Below, one piece after another: positions 35,786 through 47,266 of a stretch of DNA of 64,000 nt. Where the stretch lies: contig JAKULF010000006.1 in NCBI GenBank assembly GCA_022661535.1, positions 3,901,001-3,965,000 on the forward strand. The letters are read 5' to 3'. The number at the start of each line of letters is the position of its first letter. The stretch's first letter is position 1. The position numbers and the translations under genes were made by a program. Origin of the DNA: Eutypa lata. Taxonomy: Eukaryota > Ascomycota > Sordariomycetes > Xylariales > Diatrypaceae. The notes beneath the pieces are model-generated. The model had not been told where the DNA came from and did no database searches. It saw nothing but the letters and a program-made list of their open reading frames with translations.

Positions 35786-35793
35786 AGCTGAAG
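35786..35793. repeat. 8-bp target site duplication, right copy
   Basis: AGCTGAAG directly after the right inverted repeat of the hAT-like element, matching 34848-34855. Confidence 0.9.
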
Positions 35794-37460
35794 ACAATAG
35801 AGAGGGGACTAGGTTGGCTGACTGTAGAAGAAGGAAATGAGGAAGAGGACCGGAGGGCTCTATCAACATGGCTTGTGGTAGGTGTTCACTCCACCTAATC
35901 ACTTTGGAACGATGAAGATTCACAAGAGTTGAGAGGTGCCTCAAAAGGGCTGTGACGTTTTGAGATCCATCAGCCAGCTTTGAGAAGTCATGTCGCCATT
36001 GATAACTAGGTTGGGTTAGGGTACAGACCACATATCATCACGCGCTCATATCCGAACTTACATGTCCGTGAGAGCTTCATGGCTGAGTTTGATCAAGTCG
36101 ATCTGGAAATGAAATGCGCCGCGAATGCTATCCTCGTATGCATCAGATCCGATACTCAGCGTGTTGTTCCACGTTGATATCTGATTGTTTCTTTTGGTAG
36201 GGAGACGGATGGTGATCTCCGGTGTACTGAAATTTGAGGCATGTAGCAGGCTGGGTCGCCCAAGACAAAGAGCAAGAAACCTATTCAATTAGAATAATTA
36301 TATAGATGAGTGGGGGCTGTGGTTAACTATACCGATCAATCAAGACGCTTGACCAATATGCTAAGATTCGCGTGTCGGCTGCTGACTTGGATAGATAGCC
36401 TGTCTCGATCCATCGACTATAATCCCCTCCCGCATGAATACCTATTGCATTTCCTACCGTCACCGTCAAGCCTACTCATCGTAAGCTTCTAATCTGAAGA
36501 TAATCACAGCACCACGTACCATGAATTATCCAGGCCCCATTCTCGCTACCGCGACTGTATTCTCGACAAGATAAAATACAAGTTGCTTGGACAACCTGAA
36601 CACAAGGATTCTTAAGAGCGATCTCGAAGGCCAGTTTTCTAGCTTCCGTGAAGAATTGATCACTTAAGACTTCCGCCCTCCGAGCACTAGTGGTGTTGCC
36701 CGGGTTCATCAGATAGGTGATGGAAAGGATCACCAATATTAGCAGAGTGTCCTGGGCTTTCTCCATGTAGCTCGAAGTGTACTCTTGACAAATCTTGTCC
36801 ACTACCGACTTAGGGAGGATGAGGATGCAGGTGCTCTGCCATTCAAGAAACATGTCGAGATGTTGCACAAGCTCCTCGGTATCGGGCCAGCACACGCTGA
36901 GCTGGTAGTGCTCTGCTGCAAGATCAGATTCGGCTTGGAAAGGTGCTGTGTCGCCAGCCGACACCGGTCCCTTATATTCAAACTCCCCGTCACGATGAGG
37001 CCGTAAGTTGAAGACCAAGCCCCCCACATGTTGTCTCACGCGGTCTGTGATGACTTCAGAGAATCTAGAAGCCGCTACGGGGGCCCCGTGTGTGCTCTGC
37101 GGGTCCGAGTCGCCTCCATGGCCAGCCTCTTCGGTGTTTCGGCTTTGACATCTGGTTGTTCGTGGGCATTCATTCCGGCTTTGGGAACGCATGGTTCGAT
37201 GTGATCTGACCAGTAAGTTGGGGGGGGGACATAGTAAGACATTATTAGACCGCCCACCTTAGACTTCGCCCATCTTCTTCAGTAGAATAAACGCATTTAA
37301 TACGCCGTTGAACGCAGGTGCTGCATGGGACGTCGTTGCCGCACTAAATCGCCACCTGGCTTAGCGATAGCGACAACAATAGGACGAGTTGACGTACTCG
37401 ACGCTTCTTCTGTCTGCAATTCAGACATGCTGTTGATGAGCGCGTGTTGCTCTTCTTCAT

Positions 37461-38204
37461 GGCCCCAGTCAGCCCACACAAAGAGAATGTCCAGTTGTTC
37501 AGTCTGGGATGAGCAGTTGTTAGTTAAATGATGGTGATGTTGGAATTGCGCACAGAGGACGAGTTACCAACATTCCACTAGCCTAGTGGAGGTGGTACTT
37601 ACCCACCCGAGTCATGGGTCCACTGATGAGAGTTCCGAGACGATAAGCTAACTACCAACCAGCCCACTCGCCCACGGTGTTCTACTTAAGTGATCATTTC
37701 TCAGGGGTAGCCCTAGTAAGGGTCTAGTGCCCCTGGGTCCTTAGATAAGTTCCAGCCTGGACCAGCCGGCATCTTATCATCTTTTTACTTCGCAGATCCC
37801 AAAATATTGTCACAGATCTTCCCTGAGGGCTTATCTTTTTGCTATATTTTGCTATAAGACTATTCTCTCAGCATCGATGACTTGATTGCGGCTTGGAGCA
37901 GGAGACAAGATCGTGATCCTTCATCATCTCACTTCTGGTTTTAGGTGCATTTTCGTTATTACATCAATCACGAATTGTCTCAGGAGATGTAGCTCTACAA
38001 TGGAACGAGTCAAGCTTAATATTTCCGATTAAGACTATGTGTGCAAATAATCTCATGTTATCTATCTATGGAAGTGAAAGTAGGTAGACAACGAGGATTT
38101 CATCCCACGTTACGTCAGCTAATACTGTTAACTAAACTAACTATTCTTAAAGGCCCTGCTCTAAAGGGCTAGCTATACAAGTATCATCGGTTCATGTCAA
38201 CTGA
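37461..38204. other. Intergenic region upstream of the regulator
   Basis: About 740 bp between the regulator start and the 3' end of the ACS-type permease. It contains the regulator's promoter. An open frame running from about 37550 into the regulator's first exon (QLDILFVWADWGHEEE) is taken as a shadow. No other gene seen. Confidence 0.5.
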
Positions 38205-39841
38205 TCACAGTCGGTACCTGAACAGTGGATTTTCTCTGTCGGTCAAGTCAGAGAACTCTATGTTCGTCAGTACCTCGAGATGCCCATGAGCCTTGTCTCT
38301 TCTTGAGTTCTGCCACATGTAGTAACCTCGGAGCGTCAAGCAGATGGCCATTGCGAAGACACTCGTCACGGCCATTGCGGTTTTTGCCGGGAGGAATTCT
38401 GGGGAATCTGCATTCCTGAAGGACAAGGGCCCCAGAATGTTGCCCAGAGCATAAGCCATGAGCAACATGGCATTTGACATGACCTTTTTGGTATGCCCTG
38501 CAACATTTGCCCCGATCCATGAATATACAAGGGGGATTGAAGATCCTGTGATGTTTGCCAGGTAGACTCCAGCTAACCTGACAGCTCCCTGGCTTGCCGG
38601 CGCGAAGGCTAGCATACAATTGCCGATAAAGCCCGGAATCAGGAGCGCGAGAATGCTGAAACAGCGCTGGTTGTAATTGGCGGCAAGCCAGCTGCCCGCC
38701 AGCGATGACAAAATCGAAAGGACGGCACCGCCGATCTGCAGCAAAGAACTTTCTTTCGAATCAAAGCCGAGACCGCTGATGATGATGGCCTGAAAGCTAG
38801 AAATGGCAGCTGCAGAGATTTGAATTGCACTAAACATGAGCGCGAATAGCCAATTCTGAGGGTCGCGAAGGGTCTCCAGGCATTGGTATCTTTTGAACGT
38901 TGTATTTTCAATGCCTGTTTGGTTTTCGCGGACTCGCTCAATTGCGTGGTATTTCTCCTCTGTCGAGAGCCGGGAGGCCATGGGACTGTCGGGCAGCAGG
39001 AGGTAGATCGCAATGCCGTAGGCAATAGTAATCAGGCCGATAACGAGAAACATGATTTGCCATGATTTGAAATGTTGACCACTGTAGTGTTGAAAGCCGA
39101 AAGATGTCAAAGCCCCGATGATTCCGCCCACCCCTGCACCACAATACCAGAGGCCCTGAAGATGTTGTTAAGATAACGAAAGTAGAATTTAAAGGACATA
39201 CATGACATACACTGCGAAACGGTTGCTCTTGGCGGGTATACCACATGCTTGTGATTAAGATTAACGCTGGTGCCATGGCAGACTCGAACATGCCCAAAAG
39301 CACGCGAGTGGCTACCAAGCCAGGAAAGTTCGAAACGGCGCATGTGACGGTAACGGCGACACCCCAGAGCGTCACCATGGCCCCAAGGTACTTTCCCGTG
39401 GGAAGTTTCTGCATGAGCCACCCGTGAGGCGGTTCGCAAAACAAGAATGCTACATAGAAGACCAGGGCGAGTTTGCCAAACTGCTCGGTTGTGATGTTCG
39501 CGTCTTGCCTGATGTTCTGCCAGGAAAGCAATTAGCGAAAAGAAGTTTCCTTCCGACGTGACACAACCTACCATGACTCCGGCAAAGTTGAGAAGAACCT
39601 TGTCTAGATAATTGAGCAGATAGACACCTCCCAAGAGAGGGATAAGCATCCAGTCAATTTTGCGTACGAGCGCCTTCTGCGCTTCTGGTGACAATGGTTC
39701 AGGCTGTTCCTCCATGTTGAGGAAGTCCAATGCCTTGTCGACGTTGGTACTGGTGAGCTTTGATTCGCCATGCTCTATATCCGTGGCGGGCGCGGCGGCC
39801 ACCTTCTGCACCTCGTCGACTTGTTCTGAAGTTGTAGACAT
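38205..39841 (-). CDS. MFS permease, anion:cation symporter (ACS) family
   Basis: Exons 39841-39572, 39516-39211 and 39155-38205 give 508 residues. Introns are 39571-39517 (GTAGGT) and 39210-39156 (GTATGT). The start is MSTTSEQVDE; ATGs 14 and 33 codons upstream in frame are less convincing because the extra sequence is not family-like. Twelve membrane spans are expected. Family blocks include RKIDWMLIPLLGGVYLLNYLDK at spans 1, LGMFESAMAPALILITSMWYTR, and the central loop EEKYHAIERVRENQTGIENT. This layout matches fungal carboxylate/vitamin transporters of the Dal5/Tna1/Fen2 group, which import small organic anions with protons. It is divergently oriented from the next MFS gene and shares its promoter region. 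The frame is intact. Confidence 0.87.
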
Positions 39842-40567
39842 TCTTGGGAACTTAGAGACTCTCAGGGAACGGTGAAGAGCCATGATCTCTAGACTGGCCC
39901 TCCACTTATACAGAAGTTTTTCAAGGCGTGTTGTTATCATGACAGCCTAGGCCTCGTTCACAGAACTGTTCGAGTAACCTACGGTACCTGGGTTAGGTTA
40001 GTCGTGTAATACGGCTATGCGGCAGTATGGCATCTGCTGCGCTTCAACAACAAGACACAGGTCGAAGCTAACCCATAGAGGAAAAGAGGAAACATTCGAT
40101 TGATGGGAATCATGCGCGAAAATCGTACTTACAGCTTTTCGACGGGGCTCTAAGGCAAGGGTGCGGGAGTGCGGTAGTGCGGGAGTGCGGTAGTGCGGGA
40201 GTGCGGAAATGCGGAAATGCGGAAACACAAGCAATTGCATCGAAGATATGCTAGAATAAGCTGTACTAATTTTCTAATAATCGCATTACTGATAGTTTGT
40301 AGGAAGGTACTTAGCATCTTGTCTTAGTGGCTAGAAACTGGGTGTCAATTGTCATCAGAAGCAAACACCAGGGTCAGAAGGTTGGAATAGAGAAATTGAT
40401 CATTTCTTATACAGACAGCCATGGAGAGTGAAGTCCAGTCCCTAAGTACCAGTCTAGAACACCTACAATCCTAGACAATAGTTCCAAGTTCGAACGGTCA
40501 CTCTTTTGTAAGACAAGAAAAAGGGGTCCGAACAGAAAGCTTTAGTTGAATTCGAGAGTTTCTAAAC
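39842..40567. promoter_or_regulatory. Shared divergent promoter region of two MFS permease genes
   Basis: About 725 bp separates two head-to-head permease genes. It contains a tandem GTGCGG-based repeat (40161-40224). No binding site for the disrupted zinc-cluster regulator can be identified with confidence. Confidence 0.5.
40161..40224. repeat. Tandem GTGCGGGA/GTGCGGTA repeat
   Basis: Eight short units of 8-9 bp, alternating GTGCGGGA and GTGCGGTA and ending in ATGCGGAA copies, between the divergent permease genes. Confidence 0.85.
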
Positions 40568-42201
40568 ATGACCTATTCCCTCAGTCAACAGGTTGGCCAT
40601 GAAGGCAGGAAAATCGTAACGTCTGCGCCGGCTGCTATGGCCAGAGTTGGTGTTCTTGTTTCCGACACTGATCTTCAAAACGAGATTGATCAGTATGCAA
40701 GGCTCACTCCGCTCAGGATAGCTTTGATCACTGCAACAGTGTCGTATTGCGGCCTTATGGCTTCGATCTCATCCATGCTAATTCTCTCTGCGATTCCCGA
40801 GATTGCGGCTGATTTCGGAACCTCCAATACCGTGATAAGCCTCAGCAATGCTCTCTACCAGCTGGTCACAGCCCTCGGTCCCATTATTTGGGGTCCTCTG
40901 AGCAGGGGTTATGGGCGCAGCCTGGTGAGTATTTCTGAATATTCTGTTGTTGCGAATTGTCGAGCTTAAGTATTACTACTGCAGATTTGCATTTTCACCA
41001 CCATTCTCTTCAACGCATTCTCGGTTGGAACAGCTCTCGCGCCAAATCTAGTCGCCTTTTTCGTATTCCGGATGTTGACCGCCTTTGAGGGCGTCTGCTT
41101 TTTCGTTGTCGGATCCTCTTGCATCAGAGATATCTACCATCCTACTCAAAGGGCTCGAGCACTCGGCTGGTTCTTCTGTGGTACACTTGCCGGACCGGCC
41201 TTCGGACCTTTCATTGGCGGGATCATCATTACATACTATCCATGGAGAAGCATATTCTGGCTCCAGACAGGTATAACCAGTCTTGGGACAGTGCTAGTTT
41301 TAGTAACCCTCCCGGAAACAGTAGATCGACTACTCTCCAATGACCTCGAAGGTCTCCCGAGAAAGGCTAGGGCCAAGCAAGTTTGGGCATGGGTTAATCC
41401 TTCTCGCGTTATTGCGCTTCTTCGATATCCTAATTTGATGGCTGTGGTATGTTGTGCTAGTAATAATTGAGACTCACAGCTGACTTGTTTCAGCACTTAG
41501 CATCCTCGGCTTTAATATGGAATCAAATGTCGCTTTTGACCCCGATTAGGATAATCATGAACCCTCGGTTTAGCTTGGAGACGCCACTCGAGGCTTGTCT
41601 ATTTTCCTGGCTCCTGGGATAGGCTACTTTGTTGGGGCATTCCTTGGCGGACGTTATGCTGATAACACAGTCAAGAAATGGATGAAAACGCGCGGCGAGC
41701 GTGTAACGGAGGACCGCCTGAGAAGCACATTTATCTCGTTGGGACTCATCACACCCGGATGTATGCTGATATATGGATGGTCTATTGATCGACAGGTCGG
41801 TGGAATACCAGTTCCAGTAATCTGTATGTTTGTTCAGGGCATCGCTCAGATGATTTGCTTTGCCAGCTTGAACCCCTACTGTCTTGACGTCATGCCTGAA
41901 CGAAGCTCTGAAACTATAGGTGAGACTCATAATTCTTAGCAGTTCAATGTACCACAGACTGACTGGGCTCCTTGCAGCCGGAAACTACTTTGTCCGATAT
42001 TTATTCGGTGCTGCTGGCACTGCCGCATGCGTACCGGCGATAGAGATGATAGGGGTTGGGTGGTTCTCTACTTTGACAAGTATCCTCGTCGTGTTCTCGA
42101 CTGGTGGTGTTTACCTCACAGTTTTTGTATGGTCGCAGTTGGAGGGAGAAAATCGAGTCAAGGAAAACTGTAGCACTCTAGGATTTACTTGTCCTTCATA
42201 A
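40568..42201 (+). pseudogene. MFS drug:H+ antiporter (DHA1) type permease with a frameshift
   Basis: Exons 40568-40924, 40985-41446, 41494-41919 and 41978-42201, with introns starting GTGAGT, GTATGT and GTGAGA. The exon sum is 1469 nt, one short of a multiple of three. Exon 3 reads LIWNQMSLLTPIRIIMNPRF then TPLEA in one frame, and the expected continuation LSIFLAPGIGYFVG only in the next, so one base is missing near 41590-41594. The product would otherwise be about 489 residues with twelve spans. Family marks: LSNALYQLVTALGPIIWGPL (span 2, antiporter-type), RAR ALGWFFCGTLAGPAFGPF (span 5 motif C-like) and GTAACVPAIEMIGVGWF near the end. Either a real inactivating deletion or an assembly error. 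Confidence 0.8.
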
Positions 42202-42614
42202 CAGAACGACATAGATATAAGAGACTGCAATCGCCTTTTCACGAAGACATAGATCATAATGATAGGGTAATTGTTGTATACTGATTGAATATTTTCCCTA
42301 GAATGCTGTTTACAAATGCATACCAGGATTCGAAATTTGAGGAGTATAATTTTTGTAACACTTGGTGAAACATTGACCTACTGCTGGGATTGCTTGGCGT
42401 TTGAAACCCCCCTATTCTACGATCCAGGGAGCACTGCAATGCTTCATGATACCCAAATAATGCCACGAAGTACTGAGAGAATTAGCCTAATAACGAATCA
42501 TTCTGAAGCCCGCTACCTATGAAAGAAATGTATAAATAATGATGAAGTAGACTTATGGGTAAGGTGGTTAATCGTAAGAAGTAAAATAAGTAGATAAAGG
42601 ATGTAAATTAATAA

Positions 42615-43324
<710 letters not shown>

Positions 43325-43985
43325 ATTAATAATAAAACAATGAAATTATGTATTTCGTTTTTACTTAAAGCAGTGATGTATATCCTTTATATCGTATAAA
43401 TATAATCTTTATGAAAAAACAATATTTATTATTTATTAAGTTACATCTATGCCCTATTATCTTTTGAACATTCCGCAGAAACGTAAGTGGCATTGCCGCA
43501 CTGCCGCAAAGGGGTGAAAACAGCGCTCCGTGATGGCATCCGAACTGCCGCACTACCGCCCTCAAGTAATTAGACATGGAAAGGTTCATTATTCGGTGTC
43601 ACTGAGTCAGGCTCACTCTCTGGTTGGTAGAAGATAAAATAAAAAATATGCCAACTTTATAGGATTACTGAACGAAGGAACACCCCACCAAAGCAAAGCA
43701 GATTTGTAGCTCCTCTCTCTTTTTCTTGGATTAAGGGTGTCTTATGCAATCATGCGGAGCTCGATTAACCTTCTTCCGGCCATCCCTTATATTTAAGTAC
43801 CATCTTTTTCTCCCTTTGTAGATCATAGTTCTGGTCAGACAATTATTACTTTCTACCATACCTACCTATATACTCACTGCATGGATCAGCTAAATACAGC
43901 ACTTTTTAACCATTCTTTTTATTTTTATTAACGCAGTTAAGGGCGTCATTCTACTTCCCCGTTTTACTTTGTCATCCTTCTGATC

Positions 43986-45135
43986 ATGAAGCCCTCAACA
44001 GTAAGATTAGGCGCCGTCCAAGCTGAGCCGGCGTGGAATGACCTTCAGGCCGGTGTCAAGAAAACCTGTGCTCTCATCGAGGAGGCCGGTCAACTGGGTA
44101 TCAATGTTCTAGTATTCCCAGAAGTTTGGATTCCCGGCTATCCAGGATGCATCTGGCGGGAGAGTGTGCGACAGAGTGCGAACTATCTCCTCCAGTACAG
44201 GGCAAATTCGATGAGGAGAGATTCGCCTGAGATGCAGACGATCCAAAGTGCCGCTCGCAGAGCAGGACTATGCGTTGTGCTTGGGTGCAGCGAGCGCGAT
44301 GGGAATAGCATTTACATCTCACAGGTAGGTCTACATCCGGAATTCTCCCAGGAGTCTAGGCTATCGACTTAATGGCAACTCCATTTCACCATCTCTTTTC
44401 ACATCCACATTTGCTGATTCTAGCTCAGGCTTATATCGGACCATCTGGAGATATGATCCATCATCGCCGCAAAATCAAGCCGACAGCTACGGAGCGAGTC
44501 GTCTGGGGGGAAGGCCAAGCTGAGAGTCTTCAGGTCGTGGCCGAGACACCCTATGGAAAGGTTGGCTCTCTCAACTGTTGGGAGCATTACCAGCCTCTCC
44601 TGCGATATGCTGAATACGCCCAAGGGGTGGAAATCCATGCTGCGTGTTAGCCTGCTCTCAACAACGATGATGCTGGTCCTGGCAGATCCTATCATACCAC
44701 AGGAAACGCGAATTTGAAACTTTGCCAGGTAATGGCGATGGAGGGAGCCTGTTTCATGGTCATCGCTACACAGATCCGCCCGAAGAAGAATGCTAATATA
44801 AACGGCACCGCCGACACCCATGATGTCAACGGCGGAAGCGACATCCAGTATCAGGTAGGTAGGCGCACCCTATAGAAGCTTCAGACATTGGCCTAATTTG
44901 AAATTTTCAGATGGTAAGACCCGGTACCGGCTTCTCCAGAATATTTAGTCTTGATGGTTCCGAACTTGGCAGCCCTATCCCCGAAGGTCAGGAGGGTATT
45001 GTCTGGGCGGATGCTGATCTGAATGTGCGTGATGAAGTCGGAAGTATTATCGATGTTGTTGGCCATTATTCTAGACCTGATCTTCTGTCTTTGCAGGTAA
45101 CGAAAGAGCCAGTCAAAAATATTCAATACGTTTAA
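43986..45135 (+). pseudogene. Nitrilase with a premature stop codon
   Basis: Exons 43986-44324, 44429-44854 and 44911-45135; introns 44325-44428 (GTAGGT) and 44855-44910 (GTAGGT). The sum is 330 codons, but codon 187 (44648-44650) is TAG between IHAAC and PALNNDD, where nitrilases have Trp. All three catalytic residues are present upstream: Glu46 (VFPEVWIPGYPG), Lys130 (RRKIKPT) and Cys163 (SLNCWEHYQPL). Downstream sequence keeps family motifs (CQVMAMEGACFMVIATQ, VGHYSRPDLLSL), so the lesion is recent. The intact enzyme would hydrolyse a nitrile to a carboxylate and ammonia. The change TGG to TAG is a G-to-A in a TpG context, as RIP produces. A truncated 186-residue product would lack part of the fold. 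Confidence 0.85.
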
Positions 45136-46089
45136 ATTCGTACTTGATACGATATTACAGTGATCAACAACGTGTCTGTAGCAGCTATCATGCGAAACTT
45201 CAAGAAGTGTATGCTAGACTGTCAGCCTCTATTCACTCAATGACTGATAGGACCTTGAGCTGGGCCGCTGGCAAGACCACCATGAGTCAGCACATACGTG
45301 CATATCGAGTGTATATATATGATATTGAAAATTATTGGTAGCTCCCGGTATGATCCATTATCATGTAATTAAGGAACAGTTCTTAAATGTTTTATTTAGG
45401 CACTTTTGGATAGACTGTGTAATCATCCCCTTCTTTCATTCCTTATAAATTTGAATGATTCCAGGACAAACTTGACTTAACGGAACTGCTACCAAGCGAT
45501 AAGTCTATATTCAATATGAATAGCTGACTACTATAATGAAGATTTTCTCAATTTTAAAGTCTCTTTTACATTTCCTTTTGCATAAATAATAGAATTATAT
45601 TATTAGAACACTACCACTACTAAAATGAATGAACGTGTTTAGTAAGCAGCGTAGTATTTGTATACTGCCAATTGGACCCACATGAGATGCTTCCATCTTA
45701 TCGAATCCTCGGTAGAGGATCGCTCTCTTGCATGTGAGCTACGCTAGGAGGTAGTCTTTCTGCAACCCAAATTATGGCGTGACTATTTCATCGTCGAAAC
45801 AGTTCTAGTCTATTATAAACGCCTTTTCGTCTATCTAGTTACGTAGGAACTAATCACCACGATTTGTACCGAGGCACATTCTCAAGCTGCCGAGCCCCTT
45901 TTTTATTACGATATACTACCTACGTATATTGGCAAGGGAGTGTCTTAATTCCAATTTATCAATTATCCTTTAACCAACAAGTCCTATTCGTTTTATAGTC
46001 TGATCATCGGAAGTAACCCTGCAGTAAAAAGCATTATTGAAGATCTCCACAATTGGTGAATCCGCCTGCACGAAGTTGTTCAGGACAGG
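45136..46089. other. Intergenic region with a tRNA-like structure
   Basis: About 950 bp, AT-rich, holding the promoter of the thioesterase gene. The only structured element is at 45685-45739, described separately. Confidence 0.5.
45685..45739 (-). other. tRNA-like set of three hairpins (degenerate tRNA or tRNA-derived repeat)
   Basis: Read on the minus strand: TA then a GCTC/GAGC stem (45739-45722) like a D arm, one base, a 6-bp ATCCTC/GAGGAT hairpin (45720-45705), six bases, and an AGATG/CATCT hairpin (45698-45685). The order and spacing resemble a tRNA. However, no acceptor stem closes, the T arm lacks TTCRA, and the middle loop has four bases. Confidence 0.3.
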
Positions 46090-46785
46090 ATGGCCGCCAA
46101 CAGCTCATCCACCAAGCCATTGAAATCGCTAGAAGAGCTCACCTCGCACTTCAAATCCACACCATGGTGCGCCAAGATCCTCAGCGCGCCCGGCATCATA
46201 CCATTCTCGCCGCCATCGCGACGGGATCCCAACCAGCTACCCGCGGGCAGCACACCATCGCAGGACCAGCTATTCGGGCGCTCGCTCGACAACGAGTCGG
46301 CCGTCCCGCAATTCATGGGATTCTACCAAGACCCATTCGCCGCCGCCACGGATTCCAGTTCTGATATTGCCATTACGCACCCCAACCTGCCGTTCCTCAC
46401 CAAGTCCGCATCTCTTATCTTCGATCTCCGCCCGGGGGTCAACGGGTTCAACGCCACGGTGCACGGCGGGTTCATCGCCGCCATGATCGACGAGGCTATG
46501 GGCGCCCTGCTCTTCCAGAACGACGTCATCAATCGGGAGGCTAAGGCTAAGGGGCTGCTCCCGCAAACTGCGAAGGATTTCGCCGACTTGGGGTATTTCA
46601 CGGCACGCATGGACGTGCGCCTGCGTAGGCCCATACCTACTCCGTCGATTGTCGTTGTGGCGGCGTCTCTAGATAAGGTGGAAGGTAGAAAGATATTCTT
46701 GAGTGTGGTGGTGAAGGGTGAAACGGACGAAGCATATGCGACTTGTGAAGGCATGTGGATGTCGATCTCTAAGAGGAAACTCTGA
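46090..46785 (+). CDS. Hotdog-fold thioesterase (4HBT/PaaI superfamily)
   Basis: Single exon, 231 residues, starting at the ATG in CAGGATGGCCG. The hotdog signature is clear: a central helix motif NATVHGGFIAAMIDEAMGAL (His-Gly-Gly then the acidic helix), preceded by SASLIFDLRPG and followed by YFTARMDVRLRRPIPTPS and the last strands (IVVVAASLDKVEGRKIFLSV, YATCEGMWMSI). Residues 1-95 are a variable N-terminal extension typical of fungal members. The expected reaction is hydrolysis of an acyl-CoA or related thioester; the substrate is not evident. No signal peptide. It appears intact and lies between the broken nitrilase and the sugar transporter. Confidence 0.85.
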   Translation: MAANSSSTKPLKSLEELTSHFKSTPWCAKILSAPGIIPFSPPSRRDPNQLPAGSTPSQDQLFGRSLDNESAVPQFMGFYQDPFAAATDSSSDIAITHPNLPFLTKSASLIFDLRPGVNGFNATVHGGFIAAMIDEAMGALLFQNDVINREAKAKGLLPQTAKDFADLGYFTARMDVRLRRPIPTPSIVVVAASLDKVEGRKIFLSVVVKGETDEAYATCEGMWMSISKRKL

Positions 46786-47266
46786 AGTTACTGGGATGGA
46801 TTGATTGGCTTTCCTTACGCGATAAACACGCCACTAAGAATCAATATCCTTCTGTTCTAGCCTAAGCCAAACCTTGTACGGGAATCTCACCGAGTCTGAT
46901 ATTAAACTGGGATAAGACACATGGCGAATAGAGGCAACACGTGTAGCTAAAGATTGTGCCAGGGAAAGAATGTCATGGCGTACGTGTGATTAGATATTCG
47001 GTCCTCAATATTCCTATAGCTGCATTTATCCAGATTGTAGTTGAAGTACCAAAGTTACGTAGGATAATAGAAGTATACGAAGGGATAGAGAGCAGCTTAA
47101 AGCTAGTGCCTGGACCAAATATATGTTGCACATACGTCTTATGCTTGAGGATAGTGAGTTGAGCTATCCCTTAAAGCTAGATAGTCATGATAATTGGTAT
47201 ATTTGTACAACCATCTTTCACTAGGGTTTATATCGCCTGTCCACCCTAGACATTACATTTCACCTG
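46786..47266. other. Convergent intergenic region
   Basis: About 480 bp between the 3' ends of the thioesterase and sugar transporter genes. A 68-codon open frame at 46956-47162 has no signature. Nothing else seen. Confidence 0.5.

Larger units (their letters stand above)
34248..37460 (-). pseudogene. Zn(II)2Cys6 fungal transcription factor gene split by a hAT-like element
   Basis: Exons: 37460-37398, 37343-37258, 37205-36520, 36471-36333, 36280-36062, 36005-35786, then the 930-bp insertion, then 34847-34248. Introns are 48-57 nt with GTACGT, GTGGGC, GTACGT, GTATAG and GTAAGT donors. Ignoring the insert and one 8-bp duplication, the frame is continuous for 670 residues. The N-terminal binuclear zinc cluster spans exons 1-2 as CLNCRQKKRRC then GNDVPCSTCVQRRIKC, spacing Cx2Cx6Cx5Cx2Cx6C. 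The fungal-specific regulatory domain follows: LSITYLMNPGNTTSARRAE, NGAWIIHGLTVTVGNAIGIH, YWSSVLIDRFLALCLGRPS, and after the insert AAHNVLILIHRPF. It probably regulated its neighbours. With the element in place, translation stops just inside it (QRSQQVK then stop), removing the last third. Confidence 0.87.

Noticed and set aside
37350..37552. Open frame reading QLDILFVWADWGHEEE upstream of and over regulator exon 1
   Set aside because: It has no start in good context that connects to anything downstream, and the overlapping frame gives a perfect zinc cluster with proper splice sites.
41599..41624. A 26-nt intron to explain the permease frameshift
   Set aside because: Too short for a fungal spliceosomal intron, and it would remove the conserved IFLAPG span sequence.
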